DNA from: CAYOYK01 sp964408185
Lineage (GTDB): Bacteria > Bacillota > Clostridia > Christensenellales > Aristaeellaceae
DNA: 55,348 nt
Direction: 5' to 3'
Assembly (NCBI GenBank): GCA_964408185.1
Contig: CAYOYK010000015.1
Location: forward strand, 1-55,348
Shown here piece by piece: positions 24,387 through 33,199 of this stretch. Each line of letters opens with the position of its first letter. The stretch's first letter is position 1. The translations under genes and the position numbers were made by a program. The notes under the pieces are model-generated. The model saw nothing but the letters and a program-made list of their open reading frames with translations. It was not told where the DNA came from and did not search any database.

Positions 24387-25289
24387 ATGCGCGCTGCCGC
24401 CATTGGCATTGGCTCCAACTCCCTGCGCATGCTGGTCGCAGACATCCAAAACGCGAGGCTCCGGCGAATCCTGCGGGATCGTGCCGGACTGCGCGTTTTT
24501 GCGTCTCTGGACGAAAGCCGCAATATTTCCGACGCGATGATGGACAACGCCTGCGCGAGCGTGCGGGAGATGATCCGCAAGGCGCGCGAGCTGAAGGCCG
24601 AGCGCCTGCACCTGTTTGCCACCAGCGCGGTACGCGACGCGGCAAACCGGGACGCCTTTGCCGACCGTCTGCGCGAGGCGACCGGCTTGCCGCTGCACAT
24701 TTGCCCCGGCACGGAGGAGGCCATGCTTTCCTTTTTGGGCGCGTGCGATACCGACAAGCGTTCGGGCGTAATTGACATTGGGGGCGGCTCCACCGAGATC
24801 TGCGTCGGTCAAGGCGATAGCATCTCGCTGTCGTTGAGCTTGCAGCTGGGCGCGGTGCGGCTGTTCCGGCTCTATCCCATCCGGGATGCGCAGGAGGCGC
24901 TGGACGTGTGCGCCCGCGCGGAGGAAGCCCTGCGTGATGCGCAGCCGAGGATACGGGCTGTCGCGCCCGCCGAGGAGTGGTTCGGCGTGGGCGGCACGCT
25001 GACCACCAGCGCGGCGTTGATCCAAAACATCGCATGGACAAGCAAGGACTGCATCCATGGCTATCAGATTACGCCGGAGCAGGTGGAGGCCGCCATGGTC
25101 GTGCTGGCCCCCATGCCGCTGGACAAGCGGCTGTGCCTGCCAAGTCTCCAGCCTCAGCGCGCGGATATTGTCGTGCATGGCATGGCGATTCTGCTTGCTT
25201 GCATGCGCTCGCTTGGGCTTGCGCGCATTACGGTATCCGAGTACAGCAACTTGGAGGGCTACCTCAAAAAGGAATATGGGCTGGTCTGA
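24387..25289 (+). CDS. Exopolyphosphatase / pppGpp phosphatase (Ppx/GppA family)
   Basis: 300 residues from ATG 24387 (AAAGAGGTGG upstream). An actin-like ATPase-fold phosphatase that removes terminal phosphate from polyphosphate or pppGpp. Motifs: AIGIGSNSLRMLVAD (N-terminal phosphate loop), AVRDAAN, GTEEAMLSFLG, GVIDIGGGSTEICVG (phosphate 2) and WFGVGGTLTTSAAL. It has only the two N-terminal subdomains (about 300 residues), not the long C-terminal HD-like part of E. coli Ppx. It lies 34 bases after divIC. A polyphosphate-polymerase-type gene is at 31164, so the window encodes candidates for both making and breaking polyphosphate. Confidence 0.88.
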   Translation: MRAAAIGIGSNSLRMLVADIQNARLRRILRDRAGLRVFASLDESRNISDAMMDNACASVREMIRKARELKAERLHLFATSAVRDAANRDAFADRLREATGLPLHICPGTEEAMLSFLGACDTDKRSGVIDIGGGSTEICVGQGDSISLSLSLQLGAVRLFRLYPIRDAQEALDVCARAEEALRDAQPRIRAVAPAEEWFGVGGTLTTSAALIQNIAWTSKDCIHGYQITPEQVEAAMVVLAPMPLDKRLCLPSLQPQRADIVVHGMAILLACMRSLGLARITVSEYSNLEGYLKKEYGLV

Positions 25290-25424
25290 TTGAACGCGCA
25301 GACCACGCCGCAATAACCCGTTAGGGCCGCCTGCCGCCGATGACGAGGCAGCGCCATTCATCCTCCATCCGGCCGCGAACGTTCCGCCGCGGCCATACCC
25401 AATCGACAAATCAAAACCGGCAAG

Positions 25425-25456
25425 CCCCGCCGCCCGTGCCGGCATCGGCGGCGGGG
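25425..25456. other. GC hairpin in the 25290-25648 intergenic region
   Basis: Perfect 10-bp stem CCCCGCCGCC/GGCGGCGGGG with a 12-base loop and no T tract. It may end ppx transcription. The rest of this 359-base gap contains the promoter/operator at 25499-25527 and no gene that I can support. Confidence 0.45.
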
Positions 25457-25498
25457 ATCAAGCGACCGTGTTCGCTTGGCGTTTTACTTGCTTTTGTG

Positions 25499-25527
25499 TT
25501 GATTTTTGTATACAAACGCTGTATGAT
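25499..25527 (+). promoter_or_regulatory. Promoter with a perfect palindromic operator, upstream of the phosphorylase-like gene
   Basis: TTGATT, a 17-base spacer and TATGAT. The spacer contains the perfect 12-bp palindrome TTTGTATACAAA (25505-25516), located where a repressor would block RNA polymerase. GTATAC-centred sites are common for GntR-family repressors; the cognate regulator is not in the window. The mRNA leader would be about 115 bases. Confidence 0.65.
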
Positions 25528-25648
25528 GGTTGCATCAAGATGATCGCATGGCGGTTTGTCCGTTTTATCAGCGCGTCGGTGCAGCCGAAACGGGGGGTCA
25601 CGCCGCATGCTTTGCCGGGAAGAAAAAATCAGAAAGCAGGTGTCCCCC

Positions 25649-28600
25649 ATGATGAATCAGGACGGCCGTTTTCAAATGGATCATTACGCGCGGCGCGAGC
25701 CCTTTTGCAGCTTTCTGCCGGGCATCGGCGGGGAGCTGGGCATCCCTCTGTGGTGCTATTATGTCAACCGGGGCCAATGCGTCAGCAGCTTTGGCGTGGA
25801 GGACAAGGATCACGCCATCATGGAGTTTTTTCCCGCCCATCAGGCATACCAGTATACCGGCCGCGTCGGCTGGCGTACCTTTGTACGCGTAAACGGCGCG
25901 ATGACCGAGCCCTTTGCCGACGCGACGCGCGAGCACAGCCTATGGGTGGGCATGAACGATCTCACCCTCCGCGAAAGCAACCCCGCGCACGGTTTCTCCA
26001 CGGAAATCTGCTACTTTACCCTGCCGGAGGAGCGCGCGGCCGCGCTGGTACGCCGGGTCGTGTTCCAAAACACAGGCGACCTGCCGCTTAACATGGAGCT
26101 GCTGGACGGCATGCCCGCGCTGCTGCCCTACGGCCTCAACCTCTTTGCCGAAAAAGAGATGACCCAGACCGCCAAGGCGTGGATGCAGGCCGAGGACAAC
26201 CTGACCGACATGCCCTGCTTCCGCCTCCGCGCCAGCTTGGCCGATACCAGCGACGTGCAGGAGGTTGCCGGCGTGAACTTTGCAACGGCACGCACGGAGG
26301 ACGGCAAGGCCCTGCGCGCGTTTGTCGATCCGCGCCATGTGTTTGCTTATGATACCTCGCTGCAAAGTCCCGTGGGGTTTGCCTCCGCGCCCTACGAGGA
26401 ATGGCTTGAGCAGCCGGAGGTCACGCAAAACATATTGCCCTGCTGTTTCTTTGCCCGCAAGGTGCGGCTGGAGCCGGGCGAGCGTTGCAGCCACACGGTT
26501 CTGGTTGGGCAGGCGGCCAGCAAAGCGCTGGCGCGCCGCGTATGCGACCGCGTGGCCGAACCCGGCGCGCTGCGCGCCAAGCACACCCGCGCCGTGGAAA
26601 TGACGCGCCAGCTTACCGCCGCCATTGACACCAAAACCGCCGACCCCGTGTTTGACGGCTACTGCCGCCAGACCTACTTGGATAATCTCCTGCGCGGCGG
26701 GGTGCCGGTGCGCCTGCCCGGCGGCAAGCTGCTCCCGCTCTACTCGCGCAAGCACGGCGACCCGGAGCGCGATTACAACGCCTTCCGCATGCGGCCGGAG
26801 TATTACTCGCAGGGCAACGGCAACTTCCGGGATGTCAACCAGAACCGCCGCTGCGACGTGCTGTTTGAGCCGGCCGTGGGCGACGGCAACATCCGCATGT
26901 TCTACGGGCTGCTGCAGGCCGACGGCTACAACCCGCTGGTGGTGGAGTATGTGCAGTTTACGCTGGCCGATCCGGCCGCGCTGCTTGGGCAAATCTCGCC
27001 CGAAAGCAGAGCCGACGCGGAAAAGCTGCTGTCCGCGGCCTTTACGCCGGGGCAGCTCCGCATGGCCGCCGAGGACTGGGCTTTTGCACCCGGCCAGACC
27101 GCGGAGGGCTTCTTTGCGCAGGCGATGCGGGAGGCGGAGTCCACCGTAAGCGCCTCGTTTGGCGAGGGTTACTGGAGCGATCACTGGACGTACAGCCTTG
27201 ACCAGATTGAAGCCTACCTGAGCGTCTACCCCGAACGCGAGGAGGCGCTGCTGTACGGCGAGCCGTCCTACCCGTGGTTCCAATCCCCGGCGACAGTGCT
27301 GCCAAGAGCCGAGCGCTACGACGTTACCGACAGGGGCGTGCGGCAGTATCGCTTCCTGCGCAAGCGGGAGATCTCCGGCTCCGCGCTTTGCGGCCCGGAC
27401 GGTCAGCCGCTCACCGCCACGCTGATGGAAAAGCTGCTGACGCTCTGCGCCGTCAAGACCGCCACGCTCGACCCCTACGGCATGGGCGTTGAAATGGAGG
27501 GCGGCAAGCCCGGCTGGTACGATGCGCTCAACGGCCTGCCCGGCCTGCTGGGCTCCTCCATGCCGGAGACGCTGGAGCTGCGGCGCGTGCTGGGCTATGT
27601 GGCGGACGCGCTGAAGCGCTGCCCGCGGCCCGTGAGCGTGCTGCGCGAGGTTGCCGAGCTGATGCGGCTCATGGCGCAGGTTCTCACCGACACGCAGCCG
27701 CTCTGGTCGGCAAACGAAGCGATTCCCGACGTGTGGAACGCGCTCTGCGACGCGAAGGAGGCATACCGCGCCGCGTTGGAGCGCGGCGTCAGCGGCGAAA
27801 AAGCGACGCTTGCCCCCGGCGCGCTCAGCGCGTATATCGGCCTGTGGACGGCCTATTGCCAGCGCGGGATCGATAAGGCCATGGCGCTGGGCGACGGCCT
27901 CTGCCCCACCTACTTCGCCTATGACGTAACGGAATATACGCGGGACGAGGCAGGGCTGCATTCCACCGCGTTTGCGCTGCGGCGCATGCCGGACTTTTTG
28001 GAGGGACAGGTACGCTTCCTCCGCCTTTGCGATACCGACGGCGCGCGCCGCGCGCTCTATGAGGCGGTACGCGCAAGTCGGCTGTACGATCAGCCGCTGC
28101 GCATGTACAAGGTCAACGCCGCGCTGGGCGAGGCCAGCTATGAGATCGGCCGAGCGCACGCCTTCACGCCCGGCTGGCTGGAAAACGAATCCGTCTGGCT
28201 GCACATGGAATACAAGTACCTGCTGGAGCTTCTGCGCGGCCGCCTGTACGATGAGTTTCTGGCTGATTTCCACGCGGCGGCGGTGCCCTTCCTCGACCCG
28301 GAGATATACGGCCGGAGCACGCTGGAAAACTCATCGTTCATTGCTTCGAGCGCAAACCCGGATCCGAGCGTGCGCGGCAAAGGCTTTGTGGCGCGGCTGA
28401 GCGGCTCGACGGCGGAGTTCCTGAGCATATGGCAAATCATGCTGCTGGGCGAGCGCCTGTTTACCCTGCGGGACGGCCTGCTGACGCTGACGCTGCAGCC
28501 TCTGCTGCCCGGCTGTCTCACGGACGGCATCGACCATGTGGAGGCTACGCTGCTGGGCAAAACGCGCGTGATCTATCACATCTGGCCCGGTATGCAGTAT

Positions 28601-28750
28601 GTGCCGGGACAGTACCGCATCGCCCGCGCGCAGGTTCGCTGGGCCGATCAGCGCGTTGACGCGTATCCGGAGGCCCTTGTGCAGGGCGAGGCCGCCCGTC
28701 GCGTGCGGGACGGCGAGGCCCTCGAAATCGAGCTTTGGCTGGAAGCGTAA
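25649..28750 (+). CDS. Large glycoside-phosphorylase-like protein (GH94/GH149/GH161-type clan)
   Basis: 1033 residues. No signal peptide, so cytoplasmic. The protein has an N-terminal beta-sandwich region (about 1-340) and an (alpha/alpha)6-barrel-like region with the conserved segments MRPEYYSQGNGNFRDVNQNRR (Asp about 395 is the likely catalytic acid) and GKPGWYDALNGLPGLLGS (about 620), plus a C-terminal jelly-roll-like part. This fits the large (about 1000-1100 residue) inverting phosphorylases that cleave beta-glucans with phosphate; the exact family and linkage cannot be read by eye. ATG 25649 is followed directly by ATG 25652; either could be used. It is a single gene with its own operator-bearing promoter and no sugar transporter beside it, unusual for a catabolic gene. 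Confidence 0.72.
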   Translation: MMNQDGRFQMDHYARREPFCSFLPGIGGELGIPLWCYYVNRGQCVSSFGVEDKDHAIMEFFPAHQAYQYTGRVGWRTFVRVNGAMTEPFADATREHSLWVGMNDLTLRESNPAHGFSTEICYFTLPEERAAALVRRVVFQNTGDLPLNMELLDGMPALLPYGLNLFAEKEMTQTAKAWMQAEDNLTDMPCFRLRASLADTSDVQEVAGVNFATARTEDGKALRAFVDPRHVFAYDTSLQSPVGFASAPYEEWLEQPEVTQNILPCCFFARKVRLEPGERCSHTVLVGQAASKALARRVCDRVAEPGALRAKHTRAVEMTRQLTAAIDTKTADPVFDGYCRQTYLDNLLRGGVPVRLPGGKLLPLYSRKHGDPERDYNAFRMRPEYYSQGNGNFRDVNQNRRCDVLFEPAVGDGNIRMFYGLLQADGYNPLVVEYVQFTLADPAALLGQISPESRADAEKLLSAAFTPGQLRMAAEDWAFAPGQTAEGFFAQAMREAESTVSASFGEGYWSDHWTYSLDQIEAYLSVYPEREEALLYGEPSYPWFQSPATVLPRAERYDVTDRGVRQYRFLRKREISGSALCGPDGQPLTATLMEKLLTLCAVKTATLDPYGMGVEMEGGKPGWYDALNGLPGLLGSSMPETLELRRVLGYVADALKRCPRPVSVLREVAELMRLMAQVLTDTQPLWSANEAIPDVWNALCDAKEAYRAALERGVSGEKATLAPGALSAYIGLWTAYCQRGIDKAMALGDGLCPTYFAYDVTEYTRDEAGLHSTAFALRRMPDFLEGQVRFLRLCDTDGARRALYEAVRASRLYDQPLRMYKVNAALGEASYEIGRAHAFTPGWLENESVWLHMEYKYLLELLRGRLYDEFLADFHAAAVPFLDPEIYGRSTLENSSFIASSANPDPSVRGKGFVARLSGSTAEFLSIWQIMLLGERLFTLRDGLLTLTLQPLLPGCLTDGIDHVEATLLGKTRVIYHIWPGMQYVPGQYRIARAQVRWADQRVDAYPEALVQGEAARRVRDGEALEIELWLEA

Positions 28751-28766
28751 CAAGCCGGATATGCAT

Positions 28767-28796
28767 GCGCCCTCGCCGTTTGATCGGCGAGGGCGC
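28767..28796. terminator. Hairpin/terminator between convergent genes
   Basis: Perfect 12-bp stem GCGCCCTCGCCG/CGGCGAGGGCGC with a 6-base loop, between the phosphorylase-like gene and the minus-strand lipoprotein gene. The T tract is weak (GATTGATT). Confidence 0.55.
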
Positions 28797-28834
28797 GATT
28801 GATTATGCGGTTTGATTCATCCTCCGCGCCCGGC

Positions 28835-30490
28835 TCAGCGCCGTCCGCCGCCGTGGCCTCCGCCTCCGCCAAACCCGCCGCCGAAGCCCTCGGAGCCACC
28901 CCCGCTGACCGTCTGCGTCAGCGTGCCGGAGTACACCTGCGCGCCGCCGCTGGTCACGGTGTAGGTTCCGCCCACGGTCAGTCCGGGGCAGCTGATCACC
29001 GCGCAGTCATATGCCTTTTCTGGGGTGTAGGTCAGCAGGATGCTGCCGTTCGCGTCCAAGAGCGTCAGCTCCCCGCCGGAGCAGCCCGATACCATCAGCG
29101 CGGCCTGCGTGGAGCTCTGCCCCACGTTCTGCGCCATGCCGCTTGCCCCCGCCGCCACCAGCGTGCCGCCGGTTACGGTGCAGTCGCCGTTGTAGTCCAA
29201 CGCGCCGTTGCCGCTGTTGGTCGGCCCGCTGACATAGACCTCGCCGCCGGACATGCTGATGCTGCCGTTGCTGTTCACGCCGTCGCCGGAGGCGTTGACG
29301 CGCAGCGTGCCGCCTGTGATCACGATGGTCGCGCCGGAATCCCCGCCAAAGCGATCAGAACCGCCAAAGCCCATCTGGCCGGACGCGTCGTTTCCGCCCG
29401 CGGCGTTGATTCCATCGTCCGAGGCGACCACGCTGATCTCCCCGCCGCCAATCGTAATCGCGGTCGCCTCCAGCCCCTCGTAGCTCTGCGTCACGTCCAC
29501 CGCGCCGCCGCTGATGGTAAGCGAATTGTCGGCATGCGCGCCGTCGTCGCCGGAGGCCAGCCGCAGCGTGCCGCCGCTGATGGCGATATCCGACGCGTGG
29601 AGCGCGTCATCCGCGCTGTCGCAGACGATCGTGCCTCCCTCCACGGCGATCTCGCCCGCCGCCTTGATCCCCTTCATCGAAACGGAGCTGCCGTCGGCCG
29701 TCCCGCTATCGCCCCAGCCCCAGTATTGCGCGTGTGCGGCCGCGTTGCCCGCTCCTCCGCCCGTCGTCAGCGTAAGCGTCCCGCCCGTCACCAGCACATG
29801 GCCGATCTTCTCCGCGTCGTCCGCGTCGCTGACGAGGCCGTCGCCGTCCGATGTGATGGTCAGGCTACCCCCCAGCAGGGTCACGCTGTCCTTGCCGCGC
29901 ACGCCGTTGCCAAGCGCGGTAACGGTCACATCGCCGTTGACCAGCAGCAGATCGTTCTTGCAGACAATGCCGTTCTTCACGTTGCCCGTAACGGTCAGCG
30001 CGCCCGCGCCGTTGATGGTCAGGTCGTCCTTGCTGTACACGCACGAGGAGATCGTCTCCTCGCCATCCTGCATGGAGGCCGCGTCCGCAAAGGCGTTGGT
30101 CGTGCCCTCGTCCAGCGTGAGCACCACCTTATCGGCCGACTGCACGTACAGCGCGGGGCCCTCAGGCGATGTGACCGATACGCCGCGCAAAATCAGGCGC
30201 ACGTCCTCCTCCTTGTCCACGGCCACCACCAGCCGCCCGGTCAGCGCGCCGCTGAGGACGTAGTCCCCCGCCTTGGCAAACGTCAGCGTGGCGGCGGTCG
30301 CGTCCCACACGGCTCCCTCGCCGGATAGGCTCACGGACGCGCCGTTCAGCTCCACCACAACGGCTGTCTCATCCCAGCTCTCGTTGATATCCTTGGGCTT
30401 TGTCAGCGCGGCGGGGTCGGTCTGCTCGGCGCAGGCCGTCACGGACAGCCCCAGCAGCACGCAGATCAATAGCGAAAGCAGCTTTTTCAT
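28835..30490 (-). CDS. Cthe_2159-type beta-helix lipoprotein (carbohydrate-binding, DUF4353)
   Basis: 551 residues. A lipoprotein signal (LGLSVTAC, Cys 20) anchors it outside. From residue 60 on it is built of short beta-helix turns rich in Gly, Asn and Asp (ADKVVLTLDEGTTN, SKDDLTINGAGALTVTGN, VNGDVTVTALGNGVRGKD, ASDDGINAAGGND). This is the pattern of the Cthe_2159 family, described as a calcium-bearing, polygalacturonate-binding right-handed beta-helix. The C-terminus is a Gly-rich tail. ATG 30490 has AAAGGAG. It is the last gene of an operon with DUF4956 (12-base gap) and the VTC-domain protein. The same trio, often with a CotH kinase-like gene, is common in Clostridia; CotH is absent here. 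Confidence 0.85.
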   Translation of the reverse strand: MKKLLSLLICVLLGLSVTACAEQTDPAALTKPKDINESWDETAVVVELNGASVSLSGEGAVWDATAATLTFAKAGDYVLSGALTGRLVVAVDKEEDVRLILRGVSVTSPEGPALYVQSADKVVLTLDEGTTNAFADAASMQDGEETISSCVYSKDDLTINGAGALTVTGNVKNGIVCKNDLLLVNGDVTVTALGNGVRGKDSVTLLGGSLTITSDGDGLVSDADDAEKIGHVLVTGGTLTLTTGGGAGNAAAHAQYWGWGDSGTADGSSVSMKGIKAAGEIAVEGGTIVCDSADDALHASDIAISGGTLRLASGDDGAHADNSLTISGGAVDVTQSYEGLEATAITIGGGEISVVASDDGINAAGGNDASGQMGFGGSDRFGGDSGATIVITGGTLRVNASGDGVNSNGSISMSGGEVYVSGPTNSGNGALDYNGDCTVTGGTLVAAGASGMAQNVGQSSTQAALMVSGCSGGELTLLDANGSILLTYTPEKAYDCAVISCPGLTVGGTYTVTSGGAQVYSGTLTQTVSGGGSEGFGGGFGGGGGHGGGRR

Positions 30491-30502
30491 TCTCGTTCTC
30501 CT

Positions 30503-31171
30503 TTACAGCTCGTCCCGCGCGGCGCTGACGCGCCCCAGTGAGAGCGTCAGGTTGCCGTTGCGGCAGCGAAGCGCGTCCAAAAAATCCTTCTGCGACGCAT
30601 CCTTTTTTAGGGTGATATGGTAGCTCAGCTCGTACAGACTGCCCATGTTGGCCGTCTTGACGCGCTCCAGCGAGCGGTGGCTGGCGTACTGATCGAACAG
30701 ATCATCAAAGAGGCCCTCGTAGTCGAGGCTCTCCGGGATGGTGATGCGGAGCTCCTGCTCGCGGACGCACGGCACGCCAAAGCGCGTAAGGTTGAGCGCA
30801 AGCATCGCGCCGCCGATCAGCAGCAGGAACAGCGCGGCCAAGACCAGATATCCGGCGCCGGTGCACAGCCCCAACGCCATCGCCAGAAAAATCGCGCCAA
30901 GCTCCCGCGCGCTGCCTGCCACCGAGCGGAACCGAATCAGGCTGAACGCGCCCATCACCGCCACTCCGGTACCGATGTTGCCGTTCACCATCAGAATCAC
31001 CATTTGCGTCATGGCGGGCATCAGAGCCAGCGTAACCGCGAAGGACTTTGTGTATTGACGATTGCGGAACATATACAGCATTGCCGTGGCTACGCCCAGC
31101 GCCAGCGACGCCAGCGTACACAGCACCACGGCCCAAGGCTCAAGCGTCTCCCCCAAAACTGTACTAAGCAC
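30503..31171 (-). CDS. DUF4956 membrane protein
   Basis: 222 residues from GTG 31171, which overlaps the VTC gene stop by eight bases. Three to four membrane helices occupy residues 10-125, with the family motif VNGNIGTGVAVMGAFSLIRFRS between them. The C-terminal 100 residues are soluble (TIPESLDYEGLFDDLFDQY..., then an ACT-like beta-alpha fold with YELSYHITLKK). The function is unknown. DUF4956 genes travel with VTC-domain genes, and the overlap here argues for a physical partnership, perhaps in making or exporting polyphosphate or a related polymer; that is inference. Confidence 0.88.
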   Translation of the reverse strand: MLSTVLGETLEPWAVVLCTLASLALGVATAMLYMFRNRQYTKSFAVTLALMPAMTQMVILMVNGNIGTGVAVMGAFSLIRFRSVAGSARELGAIFLAMALGLCTGAGYLVLAALFLLLIGGAMLALNLTRFGVPCVREQELRITIPESLDYEGLFDDLFDQYASHRSLERVKTANMGSLYELSYHITLKKDASQKDFLDALRCRNGNLTLSLGRVSAARDEL

Positions 31172-31883
31172 TCGTTTCCAACCTCCCGTTTTGATTGATT
31201 GCCTCCTGGTACACCGTACCGTATTTGGAGAAGCTCACGCACCGCGCGCCGATCCGTTCCAGCAGCGGCGGCAGCCACAGCGGCATCGCCTGCGCCAGCT
31301 TGAGCTCCATCAGGCGTTCGCCGACGGGGAGGATCAGCCGTCCCCGCGCGCCATGGCTGAGATCCAGATCCATCAGCCGATAGCGGATCGCGCTGTCGAA
31401 GGTCACGCGCAGATCGTCTCTCTCCGGGCAGAAGAACGCCTCGCGGTCGTAGGCCACCAGCGCCTGCGGGATCGGCTGCCAGAAATGCAGAAAGTAGCCG
31501 ATTTCCCGGCCGATCTGCCCGGAGGCCTCCGGCAGGCGGCCCTCGCGCAGGCACCGCGCCGCCGTATCCAGCGGCAGCGCCACGCGGCGCTTGTATACGA
31601 CGCCCTTGAATTTCTTTTTGATCTCCACAAACACGTCGTCCGACCTGCCGGGCAAGCCATACGCCCGCAGACGCAGCTTCTCTTTATAAACGGGCTTTTC
31701 CAGCGAACGGCGAATCAGCTCGAAATCCGGCGTATCGTAATATATATTGGATATGGTGTGCCGACCGTACCCATCCCGCCGCATGCCGTTCGCTTCCAGC
31801 GCCGAGGCCAGCGTGTCCGCCTGCGCGCTTGTCAGCAGATACTTTTTCTCCACGCGGCAGAACACATCCTGATAACCCTCCAT
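31164..31883 (-). CDS. VTC-domain polyphosphate polymerase-like protein
   Basis: 239 residues from ATG 31883 (AAGGAGGG upstream; the extra 35 residues of the open frame are excluded). It is a triphosphate-tunnel-type fold: the start FCRVEKKYLLT is the family N-terminus (E-x-K-Y), followed by ISNIYYDTPDFELIRRSLEKP, YKEKLRLRAYG, VFVEIKKKFKGVVYKRR, and a basic patch pattern consistent with ATP and polyphosphate binding. Yeast Vtc4 makes polyphosphate from ATP with this domain; bacterial relatives are annotated polyphosphate polymerase but few have been tested. It is the first gene of the operon with DUF4956 and the beta-helix lipoprotein. A TGCTATGCT extended -10 lies just upstream (about 31915). 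Confidence 0.85.
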   Translation of the reverse strand: MEGYQDVFCRVEKKYLLTSAQADTLASALEANGMRRDGYGRHTISNIYYDTPDFELIRRSLEKPVYKEKLRLRAYGLPGRSDDVFVEIKKKFKGVVYKRRVALPLDTAARCLREGRLPEASGQIGREIGYFLHFWQPIPQALVAYDREAFFCPERDDLRVTFDSAIRYRLMDLDLSHGARGRLILPVGERLMELKLAQAMPLWLPPLLERIGARCVSFSKYGTVYQEAINQNGRLETSA

Positions 31884-31931
31884 CCCGATCCCTCCTTGTT
31901 CCGTGTCAGCATAGCAAGCGGATGCGGCGTT

Positions 31932-31995
31932 TGTGTGAACACGGGCTGAAAAGCGCCGGACAGTTGGCGCGGCGCGCGCGGAAAACATTCACACA
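31932..31995. repeat. 8-bp inverted repeat in the divergent VTC/NAGPA intergenic region
   Basis: TGTGTGAA (31932-31939) and TTCACACA (31988-31995) are perfect reverse complements, 56 bp apart start to start. They lie between two divergent genes and could be paired operator half-sites. Confidence 0.4.
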
Positions 31996-32053
31996 GCCGT
32001 CATGCGGCCGCCACGGCGGGTGGGTACGATGGACGGGCAAGGGAGGGATGGGA

Positions 32054-33199
32054 TTGCAAAGGTTTTCTTTTGGGAAGCTCGCGCGGCAGGCCTTGATCGA
32101 CGTGGCGTTGACCTGCGTCTGCCTGTGCGCGTTCGCGTTGTTTCATCATGTGCTGCCGCAAAGCGGCGGGGAGCCGCTCGCCGTCATCGCTACGGCGACT
32201 CCCGCCGTGGCGGAGGCCACTGTCGCCGTTGCGGCGGAGGCCACAGTGACCGTTACGGCGGAGGCCACCGTCGCCGTTACGGCGCGGGCGACCGCCGCGC
32301 CATCCGACACCGCCACGTATGGCAAGGGCGGCGGCGGACGCGACCGGGGCGCGAGCAGCGGCGAGAAGGGCGGCAGCGCGGGCGAGGACGTGGATACCGC
32401 CGTCGAGCCCGTGGAGGACGTCAGCCTAGCGGAAAAATGGGCCGCCTTCTTTACAGACGAGATCGTATCCACCGCGGACAGCTATTCCAGCCCGGATGTG
32501 AGCATCTCACTCACGGAGGGCACGCTGCAAGCCGGCAGCGGCGAAATCGTCTATCACATAGCGGATATCCATCTGGCGGATGTGACCTGCCTGCAAACCG
32601 CGCTGGCGCAGGATACCTATGGAGTGGGCTACCGCGAGTCCATCCCGGACATGGCGGCGGAGAACGGCGCGCTGCTGGCCGTGAACGGCGATTACTACGG
32701 CAACACCAACGAGGGCGTGGTCATCCGCAACGGCGTGGCCTACCGCGCCAACGCCACGGATTGCGACGTTTGCGTGCTGTACCAAAGCGGCGTGATGAGC
32801 ACGCTGTCCGGCGCGAGCTTTTCGCTGGACGAGGCCGTCTCCAACGGCGCGTGGCAGGCGTGGACATTCGGCCCCGCGCTGCTGACCGCCGACGGCAAGG
32901 CCATCAGCACATTCAACACCACCAACAGGCTGGCGGGGGTCAACCCGCGCACAGCCATCGGGTATTACGAGCCGGGGCACTACTGTCTGGTCACTGTGGA
33001 CGGCCGTGGCGAATCGGTCGGGGCGACGCTGGCCCAGCTTTCCCAGCTGTTCGAGTCGCTGGGCTGCAAGGCCGCCTATAACCTGGACGGCGGCAATTCC
33101 TCCGTGATGGTGTTCGGCGGGCAGACCGTCAACGAGCCCTCCGGCGGCGGCCGCGAAAGCAGCGACTGCATCCTCATTAAGGAGGCGAACGCTCTGTGA
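32054..33199 (+). CDS. Phosphodiester glycosidase family protein (NAGPA domain)
   Basis: 381 residues from TTG 32054, where AGGGAGG is seven bases upstream; ATG 32048 is in frame but overlaps that site. An N-terminal membrane segment (about 13-32) anchors it, followed by an Ala/Thr/Val repeat stalk and a Gly-rich linker (about 50-120). The NAGPA domain (about 150-381) has LLAVNGDYYGNTNEG, GVNPRTAIGYYEPGHYCLVTVDGR and AYNLDGGNSSVMVF, the usual signature. Family members cleave sugar-phosphodiester bonds, as in the uncovering enzyme or in wall teichoic acid/exopolysaccharide processing in bacteria. It is divergent from the VTC operon and overlaps the start of the small membrane protein at 33196. 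Confidence 0.88.
   Translation: MQRFSFGKLARQALIDVALTCVCLCAFALFHHVLPQSGGEPLAVIATATPAVAEATVAVAAEATVTVTAEATVAVTARATAAPSDTATYGKGGGGRDRGASSGEKGGSAGEDVDTAVEPVEDVSLAEKWAAFFTDEIVSTADSYSSPDVSISLTEGTLQAGSGEIVYHIADIHLADVTCLQTALAQDTYGVGYRESIPDMAAENGALLAVNGDYYGNTNEGVVIRNGVAYRANATDCDVCVLYQSGVMSTLSGASFSLDEAVSNGAWQAWTFGPALLTADGKAISTFNTTNRLAGVNPRTAIGYYEPGHYCLVTVDGRGESVGATLAQLSQLFESLGCKAAYNLDGGNSSVMVFGGQTVNEPSGGGRESSDCILIKEANAL
32210..32281 (+). repeat. Three 24-bp tandem repeats inside the NAGPA gene
   Basis: Three imperfect copies of a 24-base unit beginning GCGGAGGCCAC and ending CCGTT(A/G)CG, encoding AEATVAVA, AEATVTVT and AEATVAVT. They form part of the extracellular stalk, and copy number could vary by slippage. 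Confidence 0.75.
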
